21,216 nucleotides of DNA from CAYZEZ01 sp964477295 (GTDB lineage: Bacteria > Bacteroidota > Bacteroidia > Bacteroidales > SM23-62), in NCBI GenBank assembly GCA_964477295.1, contig CAYZEZ010000047.1:1-21216 (forward strand), read 5' to 3'. The notes beneath the pieces were generated by a model. That model searched no databases and was not told where the DNA came from. It worked only from the letters and a program-made list of their open reading frames with translations. Below, one piece after another: positions 1-7,849 of the stretch. The stretch's first letter is position 1, and each line of letters begins with the position of its first letter. The translations under genes and the position numbers were made by a program.

Positions 1-372
1 TATGGTCTCGAATACAAGGGCTCATATGGCACCCTGGTCATCGACCGGTCGAAATGGAGCGTCTTGCCCGAATGGGATAACGATAAGGAAGACTGGAAGA
101 TAAGGGCACCGGAAGATTATAAGACGGATCAGATGTCGCACAGGATGCATGTTCAGAACTTCATTGAATGTGTTAAGACAAGGGAAAAACCGGCTGCAGA
201 TATTGAAATTGGCCGGCGGGTTTGTATTTTTGCACACCTTGGAAATATAGCGTACCGGACCGGCAGGAAAGTAGTCTATGATGAAACATCCGGTAAAATT
301 ATTGATGCAAAAGAAGCCAATGCCCTGGTGACACCTTCATACAGGGCGCCACACACTTTGCCAAATTATTAA
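1..372 (+). CDS. Gfo/Idh/MocA family oxidoreductase, C-terminal fragment
   Basis: Only the last 123 codons are in the window; the frame is open from base 1 and ends at TAA 370-372. The visible part has the tail typical of Gfo/Idh/MocA NAD(P)-dependent sugar dehydrogenases. A stretch of the type HVQNFIECVKTREKP is followed by DIEIGRRVCIFAHLGNIAYR and a short beta strand. In this family the segment closes the C-terminal alpha/beta substrate domain; the N-terminal Rossmann fold with the nucleotide site would lie upstream. The reaction is probably oxidation or reduction of a sugar or inositol-like ring carbon, but the substrate cannot be told. A DUF1080 gene follows after 27 bp on the same strand. 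That pairing is common in Bacteroidota and fits the oxidative 3-keto-glycoside route. Cellular location is unknown because the N-terminus is missing. Confidence 0.85.
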   Translation, partial: YGLEYKGSYGTLVIDRSKWSVLPEWDNDKEDWKIRAPEDYKTDQMSHRMHVQNFIECVKTREKPAADIEIGRRVCIFAHLGNIAYRTGRKVVYDETSGKIIDAKEANALVTPSYRAPHTLPNY

Positions 373-399
373 TCACAAATACTTTAAAATCCTATCGAT

Positions 400-1134
400 G
401 TGAAAAAGACCTTCTTATTTGTAACATGCGTTCTTTTTGCAGCCAGCTTGATTGCGCAGGATGACTGGAAACCTGCATTGACCGAAAAGTGGGAACCAGT
501 TCCTCCCAAAGTTACACCGGGCGAAGGCACGGCGCCTCCTTCGGATGCTATTATTCTGTTCGACGGATCAGATCTGTCCAAATGGGAAACTGCCGATGGA
601 GAACCTGCCCCCTGGAAGGTTGCGGATGGTGCTTTTACTGTTGTACCTGGCTCCGGATCAATTCAAACGAAACAATCATTTGGCGACATCCAGCTTCACA
701 TCGAGTGGAGAGCTCCATTTGAGGTGGTGGGAGATGGCCAGAATCACGGCAACAGCGGGGTTTTTCTGCAAAACAGATATGAAATCCAGGTGCTCGATTG
801 CTATGATAATGTGACTTATTCAAATGGCCAGACCGCATCTGTTTACAAACAACATATACCATTGGTGAATGCCTGCAAGCCTACAGGAGAATGGCAGACA
901 TATGATATCATTTATATGGCTCCCAGGTTTAATGAGAACGGAACCTTATTTGCCCCCGCTACAGTTACGATCCTGCACAATGGAGTTTTGGTCCAGAATC
1001 ATGTAATCATACAGGGACCAATCAAATACATTGGATTACCTGAATATGAACCACATGACCTGAAACAACCACTCGGATTGCAGGATCACGATAACCCGGT
1101 TAGTTTCAGGAATATCTGGATCAGGGAATTATAA
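400..1134 (+). CDS. Secreted DUF1080 (3-keto-disaccharide hydrolase type) protein
   Basis: This 244-residue protein starts at GTG 400; the ATG two bases earlier is followed directly by a stop in its own frame. Residues 1-20 form a signal peptide (KKTFLFV, then a hydrophobic core ending SLIAQ), so the protein is exported. The rest is one DUF1080 / PF06439 jelly-roll domain. It opens with ILFDGSDLSKW (about 52-62) and continues through GNSGVFLQNRYEIQVLD (117-133), the YKQHIPLVNACKPTGEWQTYDI region (149-170) and the closing DNPVSFRNIWIREL (231-244). Family members cleave 3-keto-glycosides, the oxidized glycosides made by Gfo/Idh-type dehydrogenases. The preceding gene is such a dehydrogenase and the spacing suggests one transcript. 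The substrate is not deducible. The gene converges with the propeller gene, with only 11 bp between stops and no obvious hairpin. Confidence 0.88.
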   Translation: MKKTFLFVTCVLFAASLIAQDDWKPALTEKWEPVPPKVTPGEGTAPPSDAIILFDGSDLSKWETADGEPAPWKVADGAFTVVPGSGSIQTKQSFGDIQLHIEWRAPFEVVGDGQNHGNSGVFLQNRYEIQVLDCYDNVTYSNGQTASVYKQHIPLVNACKPTGEWQTYDIIYMAPRFNENGTLFAPATVTILHNGVLVQNHVIIQGPIKYIGLPEYEPHDLKQPLGLQDHDNPVSFRNIWIREL

Positions 1135-1145
1135 GCAGGAATAAT

Positions 1146-2162
1146 TTATTCAGCCTGGTAGGTAGTCCAGGTACCACCCTGAAAGTGAGAAACACCGGCA
1201 TCTGTACCAAACCAGACAGATCCATCGATGTCGACTGCAATAGCATTCACCTGGTTGCTTATTAATCCGTCCTGGATGGAATAGTTTGTCCAGGTTGAAC
1301 CATCAAACGATGCAACACCAGCATCCAGGGTTCCTATCCAGATTATACCCTGCTGATCACCGGTAACACACATGACGTCATCGCTTGGTATTCCATAGCT
1401 GTCCATTGTATAAACATTCCAGTCAGACTTTGCATCCAGGCTGTTATGTTCCAATACACCTCCGTGCGTTCCATACCACTGGTTCCCAGAGGTATCAACA
1501 TATACTGAAGTTATAGTATTGGTTTCCGGGACCGGGCTCCAGGGATGTTCATAATAGGTGACCGTAGTAAGGGCATCCGTCTTATATTCCATAACTGCAA
1601 TACCGGCACCATTTGTACCCAGAAAAGTAGTTCCTTCCTGGTCAGCACCAATATCCACTACCGGGTAATCTGACAGGGTACCTGCATGATCTGTGGAAGT
1701 CCAGGATTGTCCGGAAAAAACAGATATACCTTCGGTTGTACCGAACCATCTGTTATCATCCACATCCAGTCCGACAGACAGGACATTATTTCCAATAATA
1801 TCAGAATTGGAACCAGAATATGTGGTTGCAGTTGTGATGGCATCTAATTCGACTGCTAAAACACTTGCGCCATTTTCTGTAGCTAACCATATTTCAGAAC
1901 CTGAACCCCCATCCTGAAAGGCAATATCGCTCACTTTGTTGCTTGATAGGTAATCTTCACTGGTATAAGTTGACCAGTTATCACCGTCAAATGCAGAAAG
2001 CCCTTTATCAGTTCCAAACCACTTAATACCACTGTTATCAATATATATAACGCGGATATGGTTACTGGCAATGGTCTCTTTTGGTTCAGGATCATCGTTA
2101 TTATCACAACTCCAGGCGAAAATTAATAGCAAAGCAGCTAAAAAAATATCAAATTTCTTCAA
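1146..2162 (-). CDS. Seven-bladed propeller lipoprotein (two-component regulator propeller type)
   Basis: The 338-residue protein starts at a TTG; an in-frame stop lies six codons upstream, and no better start gives the signal sequence. The N-terminus is a lipoprotein signal with Cys19 in AWSC. The mature end CDNNDDPEPKE is strongly acidic, like the surface-export signals described for Bacteroidota lipoproteins. The rest holds seven copies of a W/F-x-GT motif near residues 48, 92, 139, 180, 229, 275 and 317, about 44 residues apart, each following a short beta strand. This is the Reg_prop repeat normally found in the periplasmic sensor part of hybrid two-component systems, and seven copies make one closed propeller. 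No membrane segment, histidine kinase or regulator follows, so it is not a full sensor. A binding or surface role is likely, but the ligand is unknown. Confidence 0.8.
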   Translation of the reverse strand: MKKFDIFLAALLLIFAWSCDNNDDPEPKETIASNHIRVIYIDNSGIKWFGTDKGLSAFDGDNWSTYTSEDYLSSNKVSDIAFQDGGSGSEIWLATENGASVLAVELDAITTATTYSGSNSDIIGNNVLSVGLDVDDNRWFGTTEGISVFSGQSWTSTDHAGTLSDYPVVDIGADQEGTTFLGTNGAGIAVMEYKTDALTTVTYYEHPWSPVPETNTITSVYVDTSGNQWYGTHGGVLEHNSLDAKSDWNVYTMDSYGIPSDDVMCVTGDQQGIIWIGTLDAGVASFDGSTWTNYSIQDGLISNQVNAIAVDIDGSVWFGTDAGVSHFQGGTWTTYQAE

Positions 2163-2248
2163 TTTGTGTTGTTTTGGTTAAAATTTGTTGAAGATACAAA
2201 TTATTTAGACCGGACGAATTATTGGTTGGAAGATTTTATACTTTTAAG

Positions 2249-3181
2249 ATGAATTCAAACAAGCCTGCCATGGACATCATCGAACTACAAAATGTGACGA
2301 AAAGATTCAGTAATGTGGTGGCTGTAAATGAACTTTCACTGAAAGTGCCGGAGAGAAGCATTTACGGATTTATTGGCCCGAACGGATCGGGTAAAACCAC
2401 AACCATACGGATGATCATGAATATTTTATATCCTGACCAGGGGAGCATTCTTATATCTGGAAAGCACCATTTTGGTTCCAGGATTGATAATATTGGATAC
2501 CTTCCCGAAGAGCGGGGACTGTACAAAAAAATGAAAGTCCGGGACCTGCTCCGGTTCCATGGAGAACTGAAAAATAGTAAAAACCTTAGCACAGAGATCA
2601 AATACTGGCTTGATAAGCTTGACCTCTCCGGGTGGGCGGATAAAAAAGTTGAAACACTGAGTAAAGGTATGAGCCAGAAACTGCAATTTATTGCAACCGT
2701 AATAGACCGGCCTGAGATCATTATTCTGGACGAACCATTCAGCGGCCTGGATCCGGTGAATACTGAAGTGATCCGTTCGGCTGTACTGGAACTACAATCC
2801 GGAGGGGCTACAATTATATTCAGCACACACGATATGTCTGTTGCAGAGCAAATGTGTGATTATATTTTTATGATTTATAGAGGGAAAAAAGTGCTTGATG
2901 GAACGCTCTCATCAATCCAGGATGAGTACGGAAGTGATACCATCAGAATAAAAACCGAAGGGGGAAAGTCCTCAATGCAGGATATACTGGGTATTGATAA
3001 AATAAATGATTTCGGGCAGCTACAGGAAATTAAAATTAACGGCGAAAGAGATACACAGGAGATCATTCGCGACATCATGTCAAAAACAAGGGTGAACCAG
3101 TTTGAAGTGGCCAGACCCTCTTTACAGGATATATTCATCAGAATTGCACGACCAGAAAAAACCGAATTTGAAAATGCATAA
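2249..3181 (+). CDS. ABC transporter ATP-binding protein (NatA/EcsA type)
   Basis: This is the ATPase of an ABC-2 type exporter. From ATG 2249 it has 310 residues; ATG 2270, seven codons later and directly before DIIELQNVTKRF, is an equally good start, and a TTG at 2222 is less likely. The visible motifs, numbered from 2249, are Walker A GPNGSGKTT (43-51), the family-typical YLPEERGLY segment (84-92), signature LSKGMSQK (137-144), Walker B IIILDEP (157-163) and the switch His in STHDM (192-196). The C-terminal 80 residues resemble the DUF4162 tail of NatA-like proteins. It overlaps the permease gene by 8 bp, which points to translational coupling. The exported substrate is unknown; NatAB-like systems have been linked to sodium or drug efflux, but this cannot be assigned here. 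Confidence 0.92.
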   Translation: MNSNKPAMDIIELQNVTKRFSNVVAVNELSLKVPERSIYGFIGPNGSGKTTTIRMIMNILYPDQGSILISGKHHFGSRIDNIGYLPEERGLYKKMKVRDLLRFHGELKNSKNLSTEIKYWLDKLDLSGWADKKVETLSKGMSQKLQFIATVIDRPEIIILDEPFSGLDPVNTEVIRSAVLELQSGGATIIFSTHDMSVAEQMCDYIFMIYRGKKVLDGTLSSIQDEYGSDTIRIKTEGGKSSMQDILGIDKINDFGQLQEIKINGERDTQEIIRDIMSKTRVNQFEVARPSLQDIFIRIARPEKTEFENA

Positions 3182-4490
3182 AATTTCAGTATTAGTGAAG
3201 CGGGAATACCGCACAGCAGTGAGAACAAAAAGCTTCATCATTGGATTGCTGCTGGCGCCGGTATTCATGGGCGGAAGCCTGGTTGTATTTGCCATAATGA
3301 AGGATAAGGTGGACACGTCAGATAAAGAGATTGCTGTCATTGATAATTCCGGAGTAATAGCAGATTTCCTTGTCGGGGTGGCAGACGAAAGGAATACAAA
3401 TGAAATCTTTAATAAAGAAACCGGGCAAAAGATAAAGCCGGCTTTTCATCTTACGGTTCTGGATCCGGATACTGATAATCCCAAGCAGCAACTGATCGAC
3501 CTGTCGGGGAAGGTCAGAAGAAGGGAATTGCATGCATTTATTGAGATTGGACCCGATATATTGCACCCGGGTGATGACCCTGAAAGATCGAGAATAAAAT
3601 ATTATGGGGAAAACTCCCTTATGGATGATGTCAGGGAGTGGTTTTCATGGCCCATTAATAACAGGATCAGGCAACTCAGGGTTGAGGAATTGAATATTAA
3701 GGATGATGCAGTAAAAGACCTGTTTTCGTGGATTGATGTGGAAGGACTTGGATTGATATCTGTCGACAGGAAAACCGGGGGTGTGGAGGATGCAAGGCAC
3801 ATTGGTGTGGCAGAAACCATAATAGTCCCGTATATTATTGTATTCCTTATGTTTATGATGTTAATGATGAGTGCAATACCTTTATTAACAGCGGTTATGG
3901 AGGAGAAGATGAATAAAATTGCTGAAGTATTGCTTGGATCGGTCACTCCATTCCAGTTTATGATGGGAAAGGTCCTGGGAGGTATAGCCGTTTCTCTTAC
4001 TGCTTCGTCAGTTTATATTATTGCGGGAATTGTTACAGCCACACAACTGGATGTCGGGCATTTAATTCCATATCATGTTTTACCATGGTTTTTTGCCTAC
4101 CTGGTATTAAATATTATCATGGTTGGTTCCGGAATGGCGGCTCTTGGTTCAGCCTGCAATGATAACAAAGATGCCCAGTCACTGCAGTTTCCGGCCATGC
4201 TGCCTGTCATTTTACCTTTATTTGTCATGATGCCGGTGATTAAGGAGCCCCTGGGCAGCTTTGCCACTGGATTATCACTTTTTCCTCCTTTCACACCCAT
4301 GCTTATGCTGATCAGGCAATCAACTCCGGTAACCATTCCAATGTGGCAACCCATTGCCGGCCTGTTAGGAGTGGCCGTCTTTTCAGCATTCACGCTATGG
4401 GCAGGAGGGAGGATATTCAGGACATGTATCCTGATGCAGGGCCAGAAGCCCAGGATTGGGAACCTGATAAAGTATGTTATACATGGATAG
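3174..4490 (+). CDS. ABC-2 type transporter permease (NatB-like)
   Basis: This 438-residue inner-membrane permease partners the preceding ATPase. I chose ATG 3174, which overlaps the ATPase stop; an in-frame start at 3102 would add 24 polar residues lying inside the ATPase gene and is unlikely. The N-terminus MHKISVLVKREYRTAVRTKSF is typical of the family. One transmembrane helix (about 21-42) is followed by a soluble extracytoplasmic domain of roughly 200 residues. A cluster of about five helices then starts near residue 220. Between the first of these is the conserved cytoplasmic segment EEKMNKIAEVLLGSVTPFQF, which contacts the ATPase in this family. The gene is intact. GH172 follows 38 bp later on the same strand and may share its transcript, although a functional link is not evident. 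Confidence 0.9.
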   Translation: MHKISVLVKREYRTAVRTKSFIIGLLLAPVFMGGSLVVFAIMKDKVDTSDKEIAVIDNSGVIADFLVGVADERNTNEIFNKETGQKIKPAFHLTVLDPDTDNPKQQLIDLSGKVRRRELHAFIEIGPDILHPGDDPERSRIKYYGENSLMDDVREWFSWPINNRIRQLRVEELNIKDDAVKDLFSWIDVEGLGLISVDRKTGGVEDARHIGVAETIIVPYIIVFLMFMMLMMSAIPLLTAVMEEKMNKIAEVLLGSVTPFQFMMGKVLGGIAVSLTASSVYIIAGIVTATQLDVGHLIPYHVLPWFFAYLVLNIIMVGSGMAALGSACNDNKDAQSLQFPAMLPVILPLFVMMPVIKEPLGSFATGLSLFPPFTPMLMLIRQSTPVTIPMWQPIAGLLGVAVFSAFTLWAGGRIFRTCILMQGQKPRIGNLIKYVIHG

Positions 4491-4528
4491 TATTCATATA
4501 AATTATTAACAATACAATTACGATAGTT

Positions 4529-5713
4529 ATGAAAAGACCAGAATTGTCACTCATCCTTATTTTCATATTGTGTTTATTTCAGTTTGGCTTAAATGCCCAG
4601 GGCACTGACCTGAGGAAGCTGACTGAAATCAGGGACGGAGTAAAAACAAAACGTGTAAGCAGTTATGATCGTTCCGGAGGGAATAACGACCGCATCGAAC
4701 ATATCAAGCCTGGAGAAAAGAAGGTGATCTTTGATGTTTCCGGCGCCGGAATGATCAATCATATCTGGATCACTATTGCACCTCCCCCGGAGCAGCTCAG
4801 TCGAAATAATATTATCCTTCGGATGTTCTGGGATGGCAGCGATCTTCCTTCGGTGGTTTCACCCATAGGTCCATTTTTCGGTCAGGGCTGGGATGAGAGC
4901 TATCCGTTTTCAAGCCTGCCGCTGGCTGCAGGACCCGTGGACGGGCGAGGCATGGTTAGCTACTGGGCCATGCCATTTGAAAATGGAGCCAAAATAGAAA
5001 TTGAAAATCAGAACGATAAGGAAATTAGTGCATTTTATTACTTTGTCGATTACGTTGAAATGGAATCTCTGCCGGAAAATACCGGCAGGTTTCATGCCTG
5101 GTATAACCATGAACTGACTGAAGCGTTGGAAGAAGGTGAAAATGAGTGGAGCCTGCTTGGTCCACAGGGTAAAAATCAGGATGGAGCAGGTAACTACCTG
5201 ATTGCTGATATAAAAGGTAAAGGCCATTATGTTGGTGTAAATTATTATGTTCATTGCCCCAGCCCGATCTGGTACGGTGAGGGCGATGACATGTTCTTTA
5301 TTGATGGTGAGGAAATGCCTTCATTGCATGGTACTGGGACCGAAGATTATTTTAATACCTCCTGGTGTCCTAAAACAGAATTTACTCATCCTTATTATGG
5401 ATATGCAAGACTGAACAATGATGTGGGCTGGCTGGGCAGGACGCATGTATACCGGTTCCATATCAGTGATCCAGTCTATTTTGATAAATCGTTGAAGTTT
5501 TCCATTGAGCATGGCCACAACAATAATCTCACACTCGACCTGGCCAGTGTGGCTTACTGGTACCAGTTACCCCCATTCAACGAACTGCCCCCGTTACCGG
5601 ATAAAGCCGACAGGACGCCAAAACCATTCATCCAGCATTACGATATGCACAAATGGCGTGATGAATGGAGGAAAGCAAATGGGAATGGCTCCCGGTTATG
5701 GGGAAACGAATAA
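4529..5713 (+). CDS. Secreted GH172 (DUF2961) glycoside hydrolase
   Basis: The 394-residue protein has a signal peptide (residues 1-23, hydrophobic core ending LNAQ) and a DUF2961 catalytic domain covering nearly all of the mature chain. Family hallmarks are SSYDRSGGNND (44-54), GMINHIWITI (74-83), WYGEGDDMFFIDGE (248-261) and LHGTGTEDYFN (266-276). As I recall, the characterised GH172 difructose-anhydride enzyme uses two Glu residues 21 positions apart; Glu251 and Glu272 here have that spacing and sit in the same motifs. Known activities include alpha-D-fructofuranosidase/difructose-anhydride chemistry and D-arabinofuranosidase action on arabinan, so a furanoside substrate is likely. The length is normal for a single-domain member. 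Transcription ends at a strong hairpin just after the stop. The protein is probably periplasmic; no lipobox or T9SS tail is present. Confidence 0.88.
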   Translation: MKRPELSLILIFILCLFQFGLNAQGTDLRKLTEIRDGVKTKRVSSYDRSGGNNDRIEHIKPGEKKVIFDVSGAGMINHIWITIAPPPEQLSRNNIILRMFWDGSDLPSVVSPIGPFFGQGWDESYPFSSLPLAAGPVDGRGMVSYWAMPFENGAKIEIENQNDKEISAFYYFVDYVEMESLPENTGRFHAWYNHELTEALEEGENEWSLLGPQGKNQDGAGNYLIADIKGKGHYVGVNYYVHCPSPIWYGEGDDMFFIDGEEMPSLHGTGTEDYFNTSWCPKTEFTHPYYGYARLNNDVGWLGRTHVYRFHISDPVYFDKSLKFSIEHGHNNNLTLDLASVAYWYQLPPFNELPPLPDKADRTPKPFIQHYDMHKWRDEWRKANGNGSRLWGNE

Positions 5714-5718
5714 AGGTA

Positions 5719-5766
5719 AGATAAATCTGCTCCTGCTGCCGGCAGGAGCAGATTTATTTATTTAAG
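5719..5766. terminator. Bidirectional terminator hairpin between convergent genes
   Basis: A perfect 16-bp stem pairs 5721-5736 with 5742-5757 around the 5-nt loop TGCCG; its core is AAATCTGCTCCTGC with its exact complement. On the plus strand it is followed by a T-rich tract (ATTTATTTATTTA). On the minus strand the outer bases are also A/T rich. It lies just after the GH172 stop (5713) and overlaps the TAA of the minus-strand DUF362 gene (5758-5760), so it can serve both converging transcripts. Confidence 0.85.
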
Positions 5767-7767
5767 GAAGCCCAACCTCTCGGAATCTATTTTAACCCCG
5801 CTTGATGTGACTACCTTCAGTCTCGCAATATACATCCCCCCTGGTACTTCCTGCCCGTTTCCATTGGTGCCATTCCAGGTTAGGGTATACTGTCCGGGTC
5901 CGTATGTCTTATCAGGAGCCTGGTAGACCAATTGGCCTGCCAGATTATGAATTTCCAGGGAAACACTGGCAAGACCTGAAATGTTAAACGGCAGATTTAC
6001 CGATTCGCTGAAGGGATTGGGGTACAATGCCATGAAACCACAATTATTCAGGTCCACTTCTGTTGCACCGGCGTCTGAGGTAACAAGGTTACCGGGTATA
6101 CTTAACAGCTGAATTCCTTCATTTCCTCCAAGATTACGGGTGTAGGCCTTATCCTGGGCATTATTCCAATGCTCATGTGCACCAAGGCTTGATATAACAT
6201 TTTCCCCATCGGGCATATAATCAATGCCCTCCGGCCAGTTGGCCGGATCGGCTGCCTGCATAAGGTAATCGTCAACGGCTGGATAATTTGGATAATTTAC
6301 TTTACCCCCTGTCCCGTCATACTCAGTTCGCAGGAAGTCAAAACAAACAGATTCCAGCGCTACCTGGTCCTGTGACAGGAAGACGGAACTGGTCCAGTCA
6401 CCGTTGAAAGGAGCCATGTCCCATTTGGTCGGGGGATCGATTGCTTCTGATCCTGCATACATGGCATCTACAATGAATAACATCGTATTCCCGCCCAGCA
6501 GGGGATGCCCCATCAGGTCAACCTGCGTGCGGTACATGCCATAGTCGGTCCTCACCGGAGGACCCTCATCGGGGGCAACCAGCCCTGGATGGAGATGGCC
6601 TGCACTGGACCTGGTATGTGATCCGAAATGATTCTTGGCTGTAAGCGTGATGCCTGCCCTGGCATGAGCCTTTAAGGTGGGAATATTGATCATATAATTC
6701 GCATCTTCGGTTACTGTATAGAAGTGATCGGATCCGGCCGTGATGGTTTGGTCATCAGAATAAAAAATCGAGGGATATTCCCCTTCAACCACCGGGGTTC
6801 GACCATAATTGAGCAAATCGAGTTCAGTAAAATCATAATGGTAATAATTACCAAGGTAATGGATGTCCGGGAATTCATCGTGCCACATGGTGTAATGGCT
6901 CTGGTAGATATTTTTCATCGGATCACCGATAGAGATATCTTCTTCCTTCACTCCGGCTTCATTAACCAATTGCCTAAGTATGGCAAGAACCACGTGGGGT
7001 GAAGTTTCTGCAATACCATAATAATTATTAAAGTTTTTACTGAAATCACTATTCATCATTGCCCAGGAAGTTCCAGCTGACCAGGCACTTGTAACATTGG
7101 TTTTAATGAGTATCTTTTCTCCGGGTGTATAGGATACTTCCTGGTCATGTTTCTTTTTATTGAAGTACTTGAACAGTACTTCCCAGGCGCTGGCAATGGT
7201 ACTTTCGCCGGTCAGTTTTAAAATTGATTTTTCCAGCATCTCATCCACCACTGCCTGGTCGTTGTTTTTCGGGAGCCACCATCCATCTCCGAAAGTAGTA
7301 GGCGAACAGTTCTCATTGGTCGCGTCTGCATCCCATGCCCATACCACCCTTCCGGGAAATATTCCAACACCTTCGCCCATGGGTTCATTGGGTGTGTGAA
7401 TAGCTACCGGAATATCTATATCAGCTCTGGCCTTAGATGTATTATTCCCGATAAAGATCACTGATGAAACGGTTGCAATAAGCAAAGCCAGAGCGGCAGG
7501 AATAAATCTTAATCTTCTGATGTTTTTCTTAAGCAGTTTAAAGGCCATTGCCGATGAAAACAGGGTGATCAGGTAAACAATAAATCCCGACATAACCGGG
7601 GCTGCAGCCTGCATACAGGGATAGGTAGCCCTGGTTGGTTTGGGAATTACCCGCACCAGGAACCATACAGTAGAGGCAATTCCCATAAAGATAAAAGTAA
7701 CTTTAAAAGGTATTCTGAGTTTTTTAAGAAAACCATGTAATCTCTGGAGTCTTTCCGGATATCTCAT
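5758..7767 (-). CDS. DUF362 protein with N-terminal membrane segments and T9SS C-terminal domain
   Basis: In this 669-residue protein, residues 1-107 hold three hydrophobic segments (about 21-41, 54-78, 88-107) with a conserved RVIPKPTRATYPCM linker containing Cys51. A basic stretch (81-87) precedes the third segment and a signal-peptidase-like Ala-Arg-Ala (113-115) follows it. Residues about 118-560 are a DUF362-type domain, with MINIPTLKAHARAGITLTAKNHFGSH near 359-384 and GGNTMLFIVDAMYAG near 425-439. Residues 580-669 are a type A T9SS sorting domain (LYPNPF, then GGMYIARL near the end). DUF362 function is poorly known; many members have ferredoxin-like clusters, but none is seen here. It is a close relative of the next gene, most likely by tandem duplication, and lies 82 bp downstream of it on the same strand. 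Its function is not assigned. Confidence 0.85.
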   Translation of the reverse strand: MRYPERLQRLHGFLKKLRIPFKVTFIFMGIASTVWFLVRVIPKPTRATYPCMQAAAPVMSGFIVYLITLFSSAMAFKLLKKNIRRLRFIPAALALLIATVSSVIFIGNNTSKARADIDIPVAIHTPNEPMGEGVGIFPGRVVWAWDADATNENCSPTTFGDGWWLPKNNDQAVVDEMLEKSILKLTGESTIASAWEVLFKYFNKKKHDQEVSYTPGEKILIKTNVTSAWSAGTSWAMMNSDFSKNFNNYYGIAETSPHVVLAILRQLVNEAGVKEEDISIGDPMKNIYQSHYTMWHDEFPDIHYLGNYYHYDFTELDLLNYGRTPVVEGEYPSIFYSDDQTITAGSDHFYTVTEDANYMINIPTLKAHARAGITLTAKNHFGSHTRSSAGHLHPGLVAPDEGPPVRTDYGMYRTQVDLMGHPLLGGNTMLFIVDAMYAGSEAIDPPTKWDMAPFNGDWTSSVFLSQDQVALESVCFDFLRTEYDGTGGKVNYPNYPAVDDYLMQAADPANWPEGIDYMPDGENVISSLGAHEHWNNAQDKAYTRNLGGNEGIQLLSIPGNLVTSDAGATEVDLNNCGFMALYPNPFSESVNLPFNISGLASVSLEIHNLAGQLVYQAPDKTYGPGQYTLTWNGTNGNGQEVPGGMYIARLKVVTSSGVKIDSERLGFLK

Positions 7768-7849
7768 AATAATTGTATTTAATGTTTGAAAGCTATCTCT
7801 TATTTATTCAGTAGCTAATCCCAAACCCATGCCCCTTCTGCCTTCTCTT

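Noticed and set aside
1135..1145. Terminator between the convergent DUF1080 and propeller genes
   Set aside because: The 11-bp gap and its flanks contain no convincing inverted repeat.
2239..2246. TACTTTTA as a Bacteroidota -7 box for the ABC operon
   Set aside because: No TTTG element sits at the right distance upstream, and it is only 3 bp before the likely ATG at 2249, so it is not credible unless translation starts at 2270.
3102..3173. N-terminal extension of the ABC permease by 24 residues
   Set aside because: The extra residues lie inside the ATPase gene and are polar; the ATG at 3174 gives the usual permease N-terminus and an 8-bp overlap.
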